Below are positions 8,040 to 17,232 of a stretch of 64,000 nt of DNA, one piece after another. Source of the stretch: Ensifer sesbaniae (GTDB lineage: Bacteria > Pseudomonadota > Alphaproteobacteria > Rhizobiales > Rhizobiaceae); NCBI RefSeq assembly GCF_013283665.1, contig NZ_JABEKU010000004.1, positions 186,001 through 250,000 of the forward strand, read 5' to 3'. The stretch's first letter is position 1. Each line of letters begins with the position of its first letter. Below the pieces are notes generated by a model that made no database searches, had not been told where the DNA came from, and saw only the letters and a program-made list of their open reading frames with translations. The position numbers and the translations under genes are program-made.

Positions 8040-9455
8040 TCAAGCGGACGTGCGCTGCGGGACGTTCGCAAACGCCGCGTAGTCGCTGAAGATTTCCTCG
8101 ATCTGCCGTTTGGTCAGGCATCCGTCGTCCTCGACGATGGAGCGCAGACTTTTCTTTTCAGATAGTGCTCTCTTCGACAGCAAAGCCGCCTTGGAGTAGC
8201 CAATCAGCTTTGCTAGCGGGGTGGCCAGAACGAGAGACTGGTCCAACAACGCCCTGCAACGATCCTTATCGACCTCGATCCCCGCCACACATCGGTTGGC
8301 GAAGATTTCCATCCCTCTGGTCAGCATGCGTATTGACAGCAGGATGTTCAGGACAATGACCGGCTCCATCGCATTGAGTTGCAGTTGTCCGGCGCTTGCG
8401 GCAAGCGTCACCGTCAGATCATTGCCGATCACCTGAAATCCGATCTGATTCATCATTTCCGGGATGACCGGATTGACCTTGCCGGGCATGATTGAGGAGC
8501 CAGCCTGCATCGCCGGCAGCCGAATCTCACCCAATCCCCCGATTGGGCCACTGCTCAAGAGCCGCAGATCGTTGCAGATCTTCGTCATCTTGACGGCAAT
8601 CCGTTTGAGAATGCCTGAGAAGGCGACAAACCCGCCTGTATCCGACGTCGCTTCCACCAGGTTACGAGCTGTCATGAGCGGCAGACCGGAGATCTCGGAG
8701 AGCTTCCTGCACGCAACGCTCGGAAAGGCCGGCGGCACATTGATCGAGGTCCCGATTGCAGAACCGCCGAGATTGACCTCCTGAAGAATTTTCTTGGCAG
8801 ACTGCACCTGGATGATGTCCTCGTCGATCAGCTCCGCAAAGGCTTCGAACTCCTGGCCGACAGTCATGGGCACGGCGTCCTGGAGCTGAGTGCGTCCAAC
8901 CTTTATGACATCCGCGAATTCAGCACCTTTCCGACGGAATGTGTCCCGAAGATTGACCTGCGCGGCGATGAGCGCGTCGCAGGTGCGCAACAGGGTCAAC
9001 CGGATCGCTGTCGGGTAGACATCGTTAGTCGACTGCGAGAGGTTGACGTCGTCGTTCGGGTGAAGCGTGGAATAGTCTCCGACGCTGGCGCCCAGCTTGA
9101 GAAGAGCAAGATTGGCCACAACCTCGTTGACGTTCATGTTGGTCGAGGTGCCCGCTCCGCCCTGCATCATGTCTACTGGGAAATTGTCATCAATCGCTCT
9201 TAGTTCGATGAGATCGTCGCACGCCTCTGCGATCGCATGAGCTTTTTCAGAAGACAGCAGTCCAAGCTCCATATTGGTCAGCGCCGCAGCCTGCTTCACC
9301 ATCGCCATCGACTGGATTAGCTCGGGAAAGTCTCTCAGGCGGAAGCCTGTGACGTTGAAATTCTCCTCCGCGCGCTGAGTATGCACGCCAAACAGCTTAC
9401 CCGCAGGAATGGAGAGAGGCCCGATGAGGTCAGTTTCTATGCGATCGATCTTCAT
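8040..9455 (-). CDS. aspA: Aspartate ammonia-lyase (aspartase)
   Basis: 471 residues from ATG 9455 (MKIDRIETDLIGPLSIP), preceded by GAGG. A TTG start 12 bp upstream is possible. The fumarase/aspartase signature GSSIMPGKVNPVIPEM is intact with the catalytic Ser in the SS loop. GGAGTSTNMNVNEV and STNDVYPTAIR provide the other conserved regions, and the protein has the typical length. Aspartase converts aspartate to fumarate plus ammonium, feeding the TCA cycle. It starts 8 bp after the dapA stop, in one operon with hom, an aldehyde dehydrogenase and dapA. That points to catabolic use of homoserine/aspartate rather than biosynthesis. Confidence 0.9.
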   Translation of the reverse strand: MKIDRIETDLIGPLSIPAGKLFGVHTQRAEENFNVTGFRLRDFPELIQSMAMVKQAAALTNMELGLLSSEKAHAIAEACDDLIELRAIDDNFPVDMMQGGAGTSTNMNVNEVVANLALLKLGASVGDYSTLHPNDDVNLSQSTNDVYPTAIRLTLLRTCDALIAAQVNLRDTFRRKGAEFADVIKVGRTQLQDAVPMTVGQEFEAFAELIDEDIIQVQSAKKILQEVNLGGSAIGTSINVPPAFPSVACRKLSEISGLPLMTARNLVEATSDTGGFVAFSGILKRIAVKMTKICNDLRLLSSGPIGGLGEIRLPAMQAGSSIMPGKVNPVIPEMMNQIGFQVIGNDLTVTLAASAGQLQLNAMEPVIVLNILLSIRMLTRGMEIFANRCVAGIEVDKDRCRALLDQSLVLATPLAKLIGYSKAALLSKRALSEKKSLRSIVEDDGCLTKRQIEEIFSDYAAFANVPQRTSA

Positions 9456-9463
9456 CGGTGACC

Positions 9464-10342
9464 TCAACTCAAAATGCCAGCGTGGAGCATCGCCCGGTCG
9501 ATCTGTTCGCGAACCGAGCTGCTTACGGGAACAAGAGGCAATCGCAGGTCTCCACGGATGCGTCCCAGCCGCTCCAGGGCATATTTTGGTCCAGCGGGGT
9601 TTGTTTCCAGGAAGAGCGCCCGGTGCAATGGCATCAGACGATCCTGGATCTCCAAAGCCGAGGCGAAGTCGCCTCCAAGGCAGGCGCGCTGGAATTCAGC
9701 GCACAGGCGCGGTGCAATGTTGGCGGTCACAGAAATGCACCCGTGCCCGCCATGGGCCATGTAGCCGAGGGCTGTGCCGTCTTCCCCGGTCAGCAGGTTG
9801 AAGTCCTTGCCGCAGGCCATGCGCTCCAGTGAAGGTCGCAGGAGATTGCCGGTGGCGTCCTTGACGCCGCTCACATTTTTGCAGTCGCTAAAAATGCGCG
9901 CCAGCGTCTCGACCTGAATGTCGATCACACTGCGACCCGGAATATTGTAGACGATGATCGGGATCTCGGCCTCGGCATCTATGGCTTTGAAATGCTGATA
10001 GATGCCCTCCTGCGTCGGCTTGTTATAATAGGGCGAGACGACCAGCAATCCATCGGCGCCGGCTTCCTGTGCATGGCGAACGAAGTCGATTGCCTCCGCC
10101 GTGCTGTTCGAGCCTGCCCCTGCAATGACCGGGATGCGGCCGCCGACCGTTTTGACCGTAATCTCGACAACTTGTTTGTGCTCGGCATGCGTGAGTGTCG
10201 GACTTTCGCCTGTCGTTCCACATGGGACCAGCCCGGATGATCCCTCCTCGATCTGCCAGTCGATAAGGGCGCGCAGCGCGCCTTCATCGACACGCCCATC
10301 AGCAAAGGGTGTAACAAGTGCGGTGATGGAACCTTTGAACAA
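9464..10342 (-). CDS. dapA: 4-hydroxy-tetrahydrodipicolinate synthase
   Basis: 292 residues, typical DHDPS length and start ([20 protein letters not shown]). Catalytic residues are visible: GTTGESPTL (Thr of the triad), the Tyr and substrate loop [13 protein letters not shown], and the Schiff-base lysine in [10 protein letters not shown]. The enzyme condenses pyruvate with aspartate semialdehyde (ASA), the first step of the lysine branch. In this operon hom would produce ASA from homoserine, so dapA may drain excess or toxic semialdehyde into lysine/diaminopimelate. It is probably a second copy beside a chromosomal housekeeping dapA (inference). Confidence 0.9.
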   Translation of the reverse strand: MFKGSITALVTPFADGRVDEGALRALIDWQIEEGSSGLVPCGTTGESPTLTHAEHKQVVEITVKTVGGRIPVIAGAGSNSTAEAIDFVRHAQEAGADGLLVVSPYYNKPTQEGIYQHFKAIDAEAEIPIIVYNIPGRSVIDIQVETLARIFSDCKNVSGVKDATGNLLRPSLERMACGKDFNLLTGEDGTALGYMAHGGHGCISVTANIAPRLCAEFQRACLGGDFASALEIQDRLMPLHRALFLETNPAGPKYALERLGRIRGDLRLPLVPVSSSVREQIDRAMLHAGILS

Positions 10343-10385
10343 AATGGTACTCCTGATGTTGCTGATGGGCTTGTTGGCTGGTGAT

Positions 10386-11807
10386 CTATTGCCGTTTCAG
10401 CCTGTTGATGCAGACGACCTTTGGTTGGGTCATGTCTTCAAAAGCAAAGCGCACCCCTTCGCGGCCCATGCTGCCATACTTGAAGCCGCCGAACGGCATA
10501 GCGTCGAACCGGTAGTCGGAAGAGTCGTTGATCATGATCCCTCCGGCATCAATCCCGCTGGCCGCCTCGAGGGCTCCCTCGAGGTCATTAGTGAATATAC
10601 CGGCGTGCAGACTGTAGTCTGGCGCATTCGCAAGGCGGATGGCATCCCAGAGCGCATCGAAGGGTTCGAGGATTACGATCGGGGCGAACACCTCTTCGCT
10701 CCATAGGTCGCAACCGAAGGGAACATTTTCCAAGACCGTCGGCGGGTAAAGGGTGCCCGCCGGGCTGTGGCCGCAAAGAAGGTCGGCGCCAGAAGCAATG
10801 GCGCGGTCGACCATCGCCGCTGCGCGTTGAACGGCACGTTCCGAAATCATCGGGCCGACATCAGTGTCAGGCTCAAGTGGGTTTCCGGTCTTGAGCATTT
10901 TTGTGGCTGCAACGAACTCCGACTTGAACCGCTCATAAATGGAGCGCTGGATCAGGATCCTCTGGGTGCCAATGCAGTTCTGACCGGCCGCCCAGTAGGC
11001 TCCAGACACGCAGCCGTCGACCGCAGCGACAAAATTGCAGTCCTCCATGACGATGACTGGTGCATTGCCTCCCAGATCCATCGCCAGCTTCTTGATGCCT
11101 GCAGCCTTGGCGATTGCCTCCCCCGTGGCAAACCCGCCCGTGAACGAAATCATTCGCACGTCTCTTGCCACGACGAGTGCCTTGCCAAGATCCGCGCCAC
11201 CAATGACAACCGTAACGATCTCTTCCGGAAGGCCGCTTTGCACCAGAACGTCGACCAGTTTGAGCGCCGACAGGGGAGCAAGCTCAGACGGCTTCAGGAG
11301 CACGGCGTTTCCACCGGCAATCGCCGGCCCAAGTTTATGGGCGACCAGGTTCAGCGGATCATTATAAGGGGTGATTGCCGTAATGATCCCGAGCGGCTCT
11401 CGCGTGTACCAGCCCTGCCGGGCTTCGGACCCAGCATAGGACTCGAACGGAATGACTTCGCCGGCATTGCGTTTGGCCTCATCGGCCGAGAGTTTTAGCG
11501 TGTTGACGCATCGGGTCGCCTCTTTGCGGGCTTGCGTTATCGTTTTGCCGGCCTCGTTGACGATCAGAAGCGCGAATTCTTCATGCGCCGCCTCAATGCA
11601 GGCGGCTGCCTTTTCGAGGATTGCAGCTCGCTTGTGGCGCGGCAAAGCTTTGGCGGCCTGCGCTCCGCGGTGCGCGCGTTCAATAAGGCTGCTCACGCAA
11701 GAAGCATCGCTGCTTGGAACGGTTCCGACGACCGATCCGTCGAAAGGGTTGCGCACGACGATCTCGTCGCTTGAAAAGGGTGCGTTCAGGGCGAGGCCGT
11801 GCATCAT
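10386..11807 (-). CDS. NAD(P)-dependent aldehyde dehydrogenase, candidate aspartate-semialdehyde oxidase
   Basis: A 473-residue ALDH-superfamily enzyme. It has the catalytic Cys in [13 protein letters not shown], the cofactor-binding [13 protein letters not shown] and [16 protein letters not shown], and the C-terminal [17 protein letters not shown]. The usual general-base Glu of the ELGG motif is Asp here (MDLGGNAP), as also happens in some subfamilies. Family relatives oxidise small polar aldehydes such as lactaldehyde and phosphonoacetaldehyde. Its start overlaps the hom stop by 4 bp (ATGA type), so it is tightly coupled to homoserine dehydrogenase. The simplest role is oxidation of aspartate semialdehyde to aspartate for AspA. 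Substrate is inferred from context only. Confidence 0.85.
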   Translation of the reverse strand: MMHGLALNAPFSSDEIVVRNPFDGSVVGTVPSSDASCVSSLIERAHRGAQAAKALPRHKRAAILEKAAACIEAAHEEFALLIVNEAGKTITQARKEATRCVNTLKLSADEAKRNAGEVIPFESYAGSEARQGWYTREPLGIITAITPYNDPLNLVAHKLGPAIAGGNAVLLKPSELAPLSALKLVDVLVQSGLPEEIVTVVIGGADLGKALVVARDVRMISFTGGFATGEAIAKAAGIKKLAMDLGGNAPVIVMEDCNFVAAVDGCVSGAYWAAGQNCIGTQRILIQRSIYERFKSEFVAATKMLKTGNPLEPDTDVGPMISERAVQRAAAMVDRAIASGADLLCGHSPAGTLYPPTVLENVPFGCDLWSEEVFAPIVILEPFDALWDAIRLANAPDYSLHAGIFTNDLEGALEAASGIDAGGIMINDSSDYRFDAMPFGGFKYGSMGREGVRFAFEDMTQPKVVCINRLKRQ

Positions 11808-12865
11808 GCGGCCTCCTTTGCAATGGCGGAGGTGCTTTGGGTGTGAATTGCCACGATGTCGGACAGAAGAGCATAGGCGGTCTCAATTCGCCCCGCACCT
11901 GGTCCGGTAACCGTCACAGAACCGAGCAGCTTCGTGTTGAACGAAACTGCATTGGTTGGACCGTTGACGGCGGCGAGAGGATGCTCCAACGGCAGTTGCT
12001 TCGGCATGACGCTTCCGACGACGCGGCCGTCTGCCCCCCGGGAGGCGGAACCAATGAGTTTCCAGCGGCTGTTGGTCTTGGCTGCATCCCCGATGTCAGA
12101 AGGCGAAAGCTGCGAAATGCCTTTGCAGGTGACGTCATCCGGCTTGAGCTGCGCACCAAGCAGCTCATTGGCAAGGATGACGACCTTGAGGCGGACGTCG
12201 AAGCCTTCCACATCCGCCGTGGGGTCGGCTTCCGCGTAGCCGAGCTCCTGTGCTTGCCGGACGGCGGTATCGAAATCCAGGCCACTTTCCATGCGTCCCA
12301 GAACGAAGTTGGAAGTGCCGTTCAGGATTCCCTCGAAACCATCGACCTCAGCGCCCGCGAGCGTCTTCGCGGCCATTCGGATCACCGGCGTTCCGCTCAT
12401 CACGGAACCCTCGTACTCAAACCGGACGCCATTTGCCTCAGCGAGAGCTTTCAGCTCCAACGCGGCGAGTGCCACCGGGCCCTTGTTTGTCGTGACCACA
12501 TGCTTGCCGCTTGCAAGCGCCCAACGGCAATGGGAGACTGCGGGCTCGCCGTCCGTTGGGTTGGTGAACGTTGCCTCTACGACAATGTCTGCCGGCGCGG
12601 TCCTGATGATCGTTTCGTTGTCCGCTTCCGCACTGCCGCCTGAGAGTTGGCCGAACCCCCCTTTGGTGAACTTGGCGTCAATCAGCGTCTTCGCGTCGAG
12701 CCCGTTTGGTGAGATCACGGAGCCCAGATAAAGATCGCTCACAGCGACAATGTTCAGACGGAACCCGAGCTCCCGCTCCCACAGCGTGTTCCTTGTTGCG
12801 ATAAGCTCGGCCAAAGCGCGGTTTACGCCGCCAAAGCCGATGAGGGCAATGTTGTAGACGGTCAT
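11804..12865 (-). CDS. hom: Homoserine dehydrogenase, short form without ACT domain
   Basis: 353 residues. The N-terminal NAD(P) fold reads [24 protein letters not shown] carries the catalytic Lys; [26 protein letters not shown] and [16 protein letters not shown] are the hallmark motifs of the catalytic domain. The C-terminal ACT regulatory domain of biosynthetic Hom (about 430 residues) is absent, so threonine feedback is not expected. This fits use in the oxidative direction, homoserine to aspartate semialdehyde. It leads the operon hom-aldh-dapA-aspA-thrB-like. The segment 12866-13059 upstream holds only a short unremarkable frame and presumably the promoter. Confidence 0.9.
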   Translation of the reverse strand: MTVYNIALIGFGGVNRALAELIATRNTLWERELGFRLNIVAVSDLYLGSVISPNGLDAKTLIDAKFTKGGFGQLSGGSAEADNETIIRTAPADIVVEATFTNPTDGEPAVSHCRWALASGKHVVTTNKGPVALAALELKALAEANGVRFEYEGSVMSGTPVIRMAAKTLAGAEVDGFEGILNGTSNFVLGRMESGLDFDTAVRQAQELGYAEADPTADVEGFDVRLKVVILANELLGAQLKPDDVTCKGISQLSPSDIGDAAKTNSRWKLIGSASRGADGRVVGSVMPKQLPLEHPLAAVNGPTNAVSFNTKLLGSVTVTGPGAGRIETAYALLSDIVAIHTQSTSAIAKEAA

Positions 12866-13059
12866 GACAATCCTCCAATGACACCAATGATGTTCTCTGC
12901 TTGCCGAGAATGGGAGGCAGACCGCTCAGTGGGAACGGCGCAAATCGGCCAAAGGAGGAGGCATTTCGCCCAAAGTGCCTGCGTGACGATGCTTGCGCTC
13001 ATTGCTTCTCTTGCGAGCAATCCGGCGAGCTGCTGGAGGTCCTGCAACAACACTGACAT

Positions 13060-13971
13060 CTATGAAATTCCGTCCAGTTTGAGGCTTTGCTGCGCAAGGC
13101 GGATGATGGCCGCAGTCAGCCCCTCCAGCGGTTGGACCGCTACGCGATGAACCTGCCATTGCACCGGCAAGTCGACGCCTGTCCCTTTGATCAATTCTGT
13201 CAGAGTGCCGGACTTGAGATGGGCCGCCGCAAGGTGAGCCGGGACAACGCCCCATCCAATGCCTGCGAGGGCTGCATCGAAGATGCTTGCGCGCGAGGGT
13301 AGCCGATGCACCGGAGACTCGACACCATCGCCGAGCGCAACTTTGACCCATCGCTTCGGAAAGGGGTCCGTCGACCCCATGGCCAGACCAGGCGCTTTGG
13401 CCATCGCCTCGGGGCTTGCGCCTTGTGGGAAATGGCGGCTGCTAAAGCCCGGTGTTGCCACGGCTACCAGGCGCAGGCTGCCCAACGAACAGCTGTCGTG
13501 ATCCTCAAGCCGTTCCTCGCCTAAGGTGACCGCAGCGACAACCTCGCCGGCTCGCAGCCTTTCTAGCGTCGGGATGGTCTCATTCAGAACCAGGTCGACG
13601 AGAAACGGTGCGGATCGTACGAAGTTGGAGACAGCATCCAGGATCCAGCTCCCGAGCCATTCCGGATTGGCGGCAATCCTGATGGTCATGCGTTCAGGCA
13701 GTGAGCCAGGACCGATGAGACCGGGCATTCTGGAGGCCAATTGGCGCTCGAGCAGTTCGACGCGCTCGAAATGGTGGACGAGCTGAGCACCCGCCGTGGT
13801 GGCGGAACACGGGCTTCCTCTGACGATCAACGCGACGCCGAGACGTTGCTCCAACTGCTTGACCCGCTGCGACACAGCTGATTGCGTAACCTTCAGTTCG
13901 CGCGCAGCTCTGTCGAAGCTGCCCAACCTGATGACAGAAACGACGGCCTTGACTGCCTGGTAGTCTATCAT
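13060..13971 (-). CDS. LysR-family regulator of the ArgP/LysG type
   Basis: A 303-residue LysR protein. The HTH is at about 1-60 (IDYQAVKAVVSVIRLGSFDRAARELKVTQSAVSQRVKQLEQ). The effector domain shows the ArgP-like features GEVVAAVTLGEERLEDHDS, PKRWVKVALG and GIGWGVVPAHLAA. ArgP/LysG regulators sense arginine or lysine and control the LysE/ArgO exporter. In E. coli, ArgP is a canavanine-resistance determinant because ArgO exports canavanine. No LysE gene is next to it; its neighbours are the SMR exporter (upstream, same strand) and hom (downstream). It probably senses a basic amino acid such as canavanine or arginine and controls the surrounding genes (inference). Confidence 0.87.
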   Translation of the reverse strand: MIDYQAVKAVVSVIRLGSFDRAARELKVTQSAVSQRVKQLEQRLGVALIVRGSPCSATTAGAQLVHHFERVELLERQLASRMPGLIGPGSLPERMTIRIAANPEWLGSWILDAVSNFVRSAPFLVDLVLNETIPTLERLRAGEVVAAVTLGEERLEDHDSCSLGSLRLVAVATPGFSSRHFPQGASPEAMAKAPGLAMGSTDPFPKRWVKVALGDGVESPVHRLPSRASIFDAALAGIGWGVVPAHLAAAHLKSGTLTELIKGTGVDLPVQWQVHRVAVQPLEGLTAAIIRLAQQSLKLDGIS

Positions 13972-14080
13972 GGCTCGAGTCCAGTCTGCGTTTGATGGTT
14001 GGCGAAGTGTGTTCTTGTCTGGGCTTGGCGCGCAAAATCGCTGACACCGGAGCGCGCGATCGACCGTCGCAAACCTTCTT

Positions 14081-14401
14081 TCATCCGGCGTTCGACAGCT
14101 TCATCATCAGAAGACCGGAGAGTATCATGGCGCCGGCGAGAATGCGCATTGGGGCAGCTGGCTCGTTCAAGACCAGGACGCCAAGCAGGAACGACCCGAT
14201 GGCTCCAATGCCAGTCCAGACAGTGTAGGCCGTGCCAAGCGGAAGAACGCGCATCGAGAATGAAAGCAGCACACCACTTGCGATCATTGCGGCGACCGTG
14301 ATTGCCGACGGAACAAGCAGTGTGAAGCCTTCGGACTTTTTCATATAGAAGGCCCAGACCACTTCGAGCAGCCCGGCGATGAGCAGAATAATCCAATGCA
14401 T
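14081..14401 (-). CDS. sugE: SMR-family exporter, SugE/Gdx (guanidinium) subtype
   Basis: 106 residues with four hydrophobic helices. The central membrane Glu is in LLEVVWAFYMKKSEGFT (residue about 12). The subtype signature W-A-x-x-x-K-x-S-x-G-F-T-x-L-x-P-S and PLGTAYTVWTGIGAIGSF match SugE/Gdx rather than EmrE. Gdx proteins exchange protons for guanidinium and small guanidinyl compounds. The gene lies 90 bp downstream of the gamma-lyase-like gene on the same strand. If that enzyme cleaves canavanine, the by-product hydroxyguanidine would be the natural export substrate. Dual-topology homodimer expected. Confidence 0.85.
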   Translation of the reverse strand: MHWIILLIAGLLEVVWAFYMKKSEGFTLLVPSAITVAAMIASGVLLSFSMRVLPLGTAYTVWTGIGAIGSFLLGVLVLNEPAAPMRILAGAMILSGLLMMKLSNAG

Positions 14402-14491
14402 AGTGTGTCTTCCTTGAGAACGTCGCTGATACAGCGAGAAGATCCCAAGGAGAGGGCTTCCCGCTGCACCGGGGCGTCTGAATTCGCGTCT

Positions 14492-15703
14492 TCAGGACTG
14501 GCCGAAGGTCTCGTCGAGAGCGTTTTTGATATCGGCGATGAGGTCCTCGGGATCCTCCAAGCCGATGGAAAGACGCAGATGTCCATATTTCTGGAAATTC
14601 AGCGGATAGCGTTCGGCGCCTCCGCGGCCGCTCCCCCCGACGTGCACGATCAGGGTTTCGTCGTGGCCGAGCGAGACCGCTGAGGTGATCACCTTCAGAT
14701 TGGAAACGAAACGGTTCTGGGCGTCCGGGTCCCCCTCGACCGCGAAGGCCATGACGCCGCCATAACCCTTGCCTGCAAATTGAGCCTGTGCGAGTTGGTG
14801 CTGGTCGTGGCTTTCGAGCCCGGGATAAGTGACGTAGGCAACCCGCTCGTCCCGCGCAAGGTTATCCGCAACGACCTGTGCGGTCGCGAACTGCTGCTTG
14901 AGGCGCAATGGAAGCGTGACTGAGCCGCGGGTGATCAGCCAGGCATTGAAGGGGGAGATCGTTCCGCCGAGATCGACAAGGGCGTCCGCCTTGACATGAT
15001 GGATGAGCTCCTTGGAACCGACCACCACACCGCCCATCGCATCACCATGGCCATTGATGTACTTGGTCAGGGAGTGGATGACGAGATCGGCGCCGAGCGC
15101 CAGCGGCCGGAAAAAGGGGGGAGGCGTAAAGGTGGAGTCGACCGACAGAAGCGCGCCAGCCTGCCTGGCTATGGAGACCAGTGTCGCGATATCGGCGACC
15201 TTTGTGGTCGGATTGGCGATCGTTTCCGTATGGATCAGCTTCGTGTTAGGCCGAACAGCGGCTCTGACTGCCTCCATGTCGCCCATGTCGACGAAGGTTG
15301 CCTCAATCTTGTAGCGCTGAGGCAAGAGCTCGGCGAAGAGCCGCCAGACGGCTTCATACGTGACATCGCCGACGATCACATGATCGCCGCTTTTCAGAAA
15401 GGTGAAGAACACGGCGTGGAGGGCAGCGACACCGGTTGCGAAGACGGCTGCGTCCTCTCCACCTTCCATGGCCGCCAGCTTGCGCTGCAGGCAGATCTGG
15501 TTATGACCGGAATTGCGTGTATAGGAAGGCGCCTCCGTGTCCGACCAGTCCATAGTCGAGGGGTCGTAGGGCAGAAGATAGGAATTGGCCATGACGATCG
15601 GTGTGCGGATCGCGCCGGAGGTCTTGTCGATCTCGTTGCCACCATGCACCGAAAGCGTGTTGAAGGAGAGCGTTGAAAGCTCGTGTTTGTCTGGTCTGGA
15701 CAT
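14492..15703 (-). CDS. Trans-sulfuration-family PLP enzyme, candidate canavanine gamma-lyase
   Basis: A 403-residue PLP enzyme with a complete active site: SYTRNSGHNQICLQ (Tyr and Arg at the dimer interface; the common NPT is replaced by NSG), GDVTYEAVWRL (stacking Tyr), the PLP lysine in IHSLTKYINGHGDAMGG, and SAVSLGHDETLIVH. It diverges clearly from the enzyme at 2167. It sits directly downstream of a basic-amino-acid type ABC importer and upstream of a guanidinium-type exporter. Canavanine gamma-lyase, known from Pseudomonas canavaninivorans and Rhizobiales, belongs to this family and splits canavanine into homoserine and hydroxyguanidine. Context makes that assignment likely. Cystathionine gamma-synthase or methionine gamma-lyase remain alternatives. 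Confidence 0.8.
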   Translation of the reverse strand: MSRPDKHELSTLSFNTLSVHGGNEIDKTSGAIRTPIVMANSYLLPYDPSTMDWSDTEAPSYTRNSGHNQICLQRKLAAMEGGEDAAVFATGVAALHAVFFTFLKSGDHVIVGDVTYEAVWRLFAELLPQRYKIEATFVDMGDMEAVRAAVRPNTKLIHTETIANPTTKVADIATLVSIARQAGALLSVDSTFTPPPFFRPLALGADLVIHSLTKYINGHGDAMGGVVVGSKELIHHVKADALVDLGGTISPFNAWLITRGSVTLPLRLKQQFATAQVVADNLARDERVAYVTYPGLESHDQHQLAQAQFAGKGYGGVMAFAVEGDPDAQNRFVSNLKVITSAVSLGHDETLIVHVGGSGRGGAERYPLNFQKYGHLRLSIGLEDPEDLIADIKNALDETFGQS

Positions 15704-15741
15704 GTCGTGGGCCTCTGATTTTTCTGGGTTTGAGGGCCGCG

Positions 15742-16431
15742 CTAGCGGCGAGTCGGCACAGCGTTTTCGAGCTTCTGGAAGGCCTGGGTGATGAGAAAGG
15801 TCAGACCGACATAGAAGAGGGTGACGAGGAGCAGCGGTTCATAGACGAGCAGCGTGTCCTGGCGGATCTTGTAGGCGGCGCCATAGAGGTCCATGACCGT
15901 CACCGAAAACACGATCGGCGTGGCCTTGAGCTGAAGGACCACTTCTCCGGCGAAGGTCGGCAAGCCGATGCGGATTGCACGGGGAAGCCAGATCCGGCGC
16001 AGGATCATGGCAGGCGACATGCCAACGGCGCGAGCAGCCTCCAATTCACCCTTCGGAACCGCCAACATGGCGCCTCTGAGGATCTCACCTTGATAGGCTG
16101 CAAAATTCAGCGTCAGCGCAAGGGCGGCGAAGAACAGGCCTTCTCGCAATATCGGCCACAGGAAACTTGTCCTCAGTCCCGGTACGTAAGGCAGATACGT
16201 GCCCAGGCCGTAGTAAATGAGCCAGAGCTGAATCAGAAGCGGTGTGCCGCGGAAGAACGTGCAGTACCCCTTCGCAAGCCAGCGTGCGACGGGGTTCTTG
16301 CCCACCTGGGCGATCGCAAGGAAGATCGCCAGGCCAAAGCCGCAGGTCACCGAGATCACGAGCAGCAGGCAGGTGAGGAAAGCACCCTGCAGGATGAGAT
16401 CGCGGTAGGGGAAAATCCAGCTGAAATCCAT
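15742..16431 (-). CDS. ABC transporter permease, HisM/ArtM family
   Basis: 229 residues from ATG 16431 (MDFSWIFPYRDLILQGAFLTCLLLVI) with GGGAG just upstream. The longer frame to 16656 reads into the previous permease gene. About five membrane segments, the family motif FFRGTPLLIQLWLIYYGLG and the EAA loop GELEAARAVGMSPAMILRRIWLPRA are present. It is one half of the heterodimeric membrane channel of a polar/basic amino-acid importer (His/Arg/Lys/opine type). It lies between the partner permease and the PLP lyase, with short gaps that imply one operon. Confidence 0.9.
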   Translation of the reverse strand: MDFSWIFPYRDLILQGAFLTCLLLVISVTCGFGLAIFLAIAQVGKNPVARWLAKGYCTFFRGTPLLIQLWLIYYGLGTYLPYVPGLRTSFLWPILREGLFFAALALTLNFAAYQGEILRGAMLAVPKGELEAARAVGMSPAMILRRIWLPRAIRIGLPTFAGEVVLQLKATPIVFSVTVMDLYGAAYKIRQDTLLVYEPLLLVTLFYVGLTFLITQAFQKLENAVPTRR

Positions 16432-16442
16432 GTCTGGCTCCC

Positions 16443-17165
16443 TTACACAACCGGTCTTTGTCCGCGACGGAAGTAGGCTTCCAGCGTAGCGAAGAGCATG
16501 TTCGAGACTATGGTGATTACGAGGTAGAGCACCGCAGCAGCCAGAAAGAACACCATGTATTCCTTGGTGTTGCTTGCTGCGACGCGCGCGGCAAGCGCCA
16601 GTTCCTGGTAGCCGACGACGGCGATCAATGCGCTGTCCTTGATGACCGACATCCATAGATTGGCAAAGCCCGGCAGCGCGTTCGGGATGAGACCCGGCAG
16701 AACGATCCTGCGGAATCGCAACGCCGGACGCATTCCGAAAGCCTTGGCGGCTTCCAGTTGCCCGACAGGGATTGCAAGGATTGCGCCGCGCAGCACCTCG
16801 GTCATGTAGGCACCTTGCACAAAGCCAAGGACCGCAACAGCCGCGACAAGACCGTTGATTTCGATAGGTCCCAGTCCCGCCCAGGCGAGGATACGGTTCA
16901 GGCCGTCAGTTCCAGCGTAATAGAGGGCAACGATGAGTATCAGCTCGGGTACGGCACGAATGATCGTGGTATAGGCATTGAGCAGGAATTGGAGCGGCCG
17001 AAACCCACTCAGTTTTCCGAGCGCGCCGAACAGTCCGATTAGCATCCCGACCAGATATGCTCCGGACGAGATCAGGACAGTGGCCAGGGCACCCGCAAGG
17101 AGCACGCCTCCCCAGCCGGGAGGAGCGATGGACAGAAGATCCAGCGCTGAATGTGTGGGGTTCAT
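16443..17165 (-). CDS. ABC transporter permease, HisQ/ArtQ family
   Basis: 240 residues from ATG 17165 (MNPTHSALDLLSIAPPGWGGVLLAG); the longer upstream frame shows no family sequence. It has about five transmembrane segments, the family motif IIRAVPELILIVALYYAG and the EAA loop GQLEAAKAFGMRPALRFRRIVLPG that contacts the ATPase. It pairs with the permease at 15742-16431, whose start lies 11 bp beyond its stop. The HisQ/HisM-type pair imports histidine, arginine, lysine, octopine or similar amino acids. Confidence 0.9.
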   Translation of the reverse strand: MNPTHSALDLLSIAPPGWGGVLLAGALATVLISSGAYLVGMLIGLFGALGKLSGFRPLQFLLNAYTTIIRAVPELILIVALYYAGTDGLNRILAWAGLGPIEINGLVAAVAVLGFVQGAYMTEVLRGAILAIPVGQLEAAKAFGMRPALRFRRIVLPGLIPNALPGFANLWMSVIKDSALIAVVGYQELALAARVAASNTKEYMVFFLAAAVLYLVITIVSNMLFATLEAYFRRGQRPVV

Positions 17166-17232
17166 GGGAAGCCTTCCAGTCAGGGCAGGGGATCGCCACA
17201 CAGCTGTGTGGCGATCTGCAGCCGCTTCGCTC

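Noticed and set aside
12866-13059. A 65-codon minus-strand frame starting right after the ArgP-like gene (MSVLLQDLQQLAGLLA), considered as a LysE remnant or leader peptide
   Set aside because: No LysE features, no convincing RBS, and its end is the hom promoter region; left unannotated.
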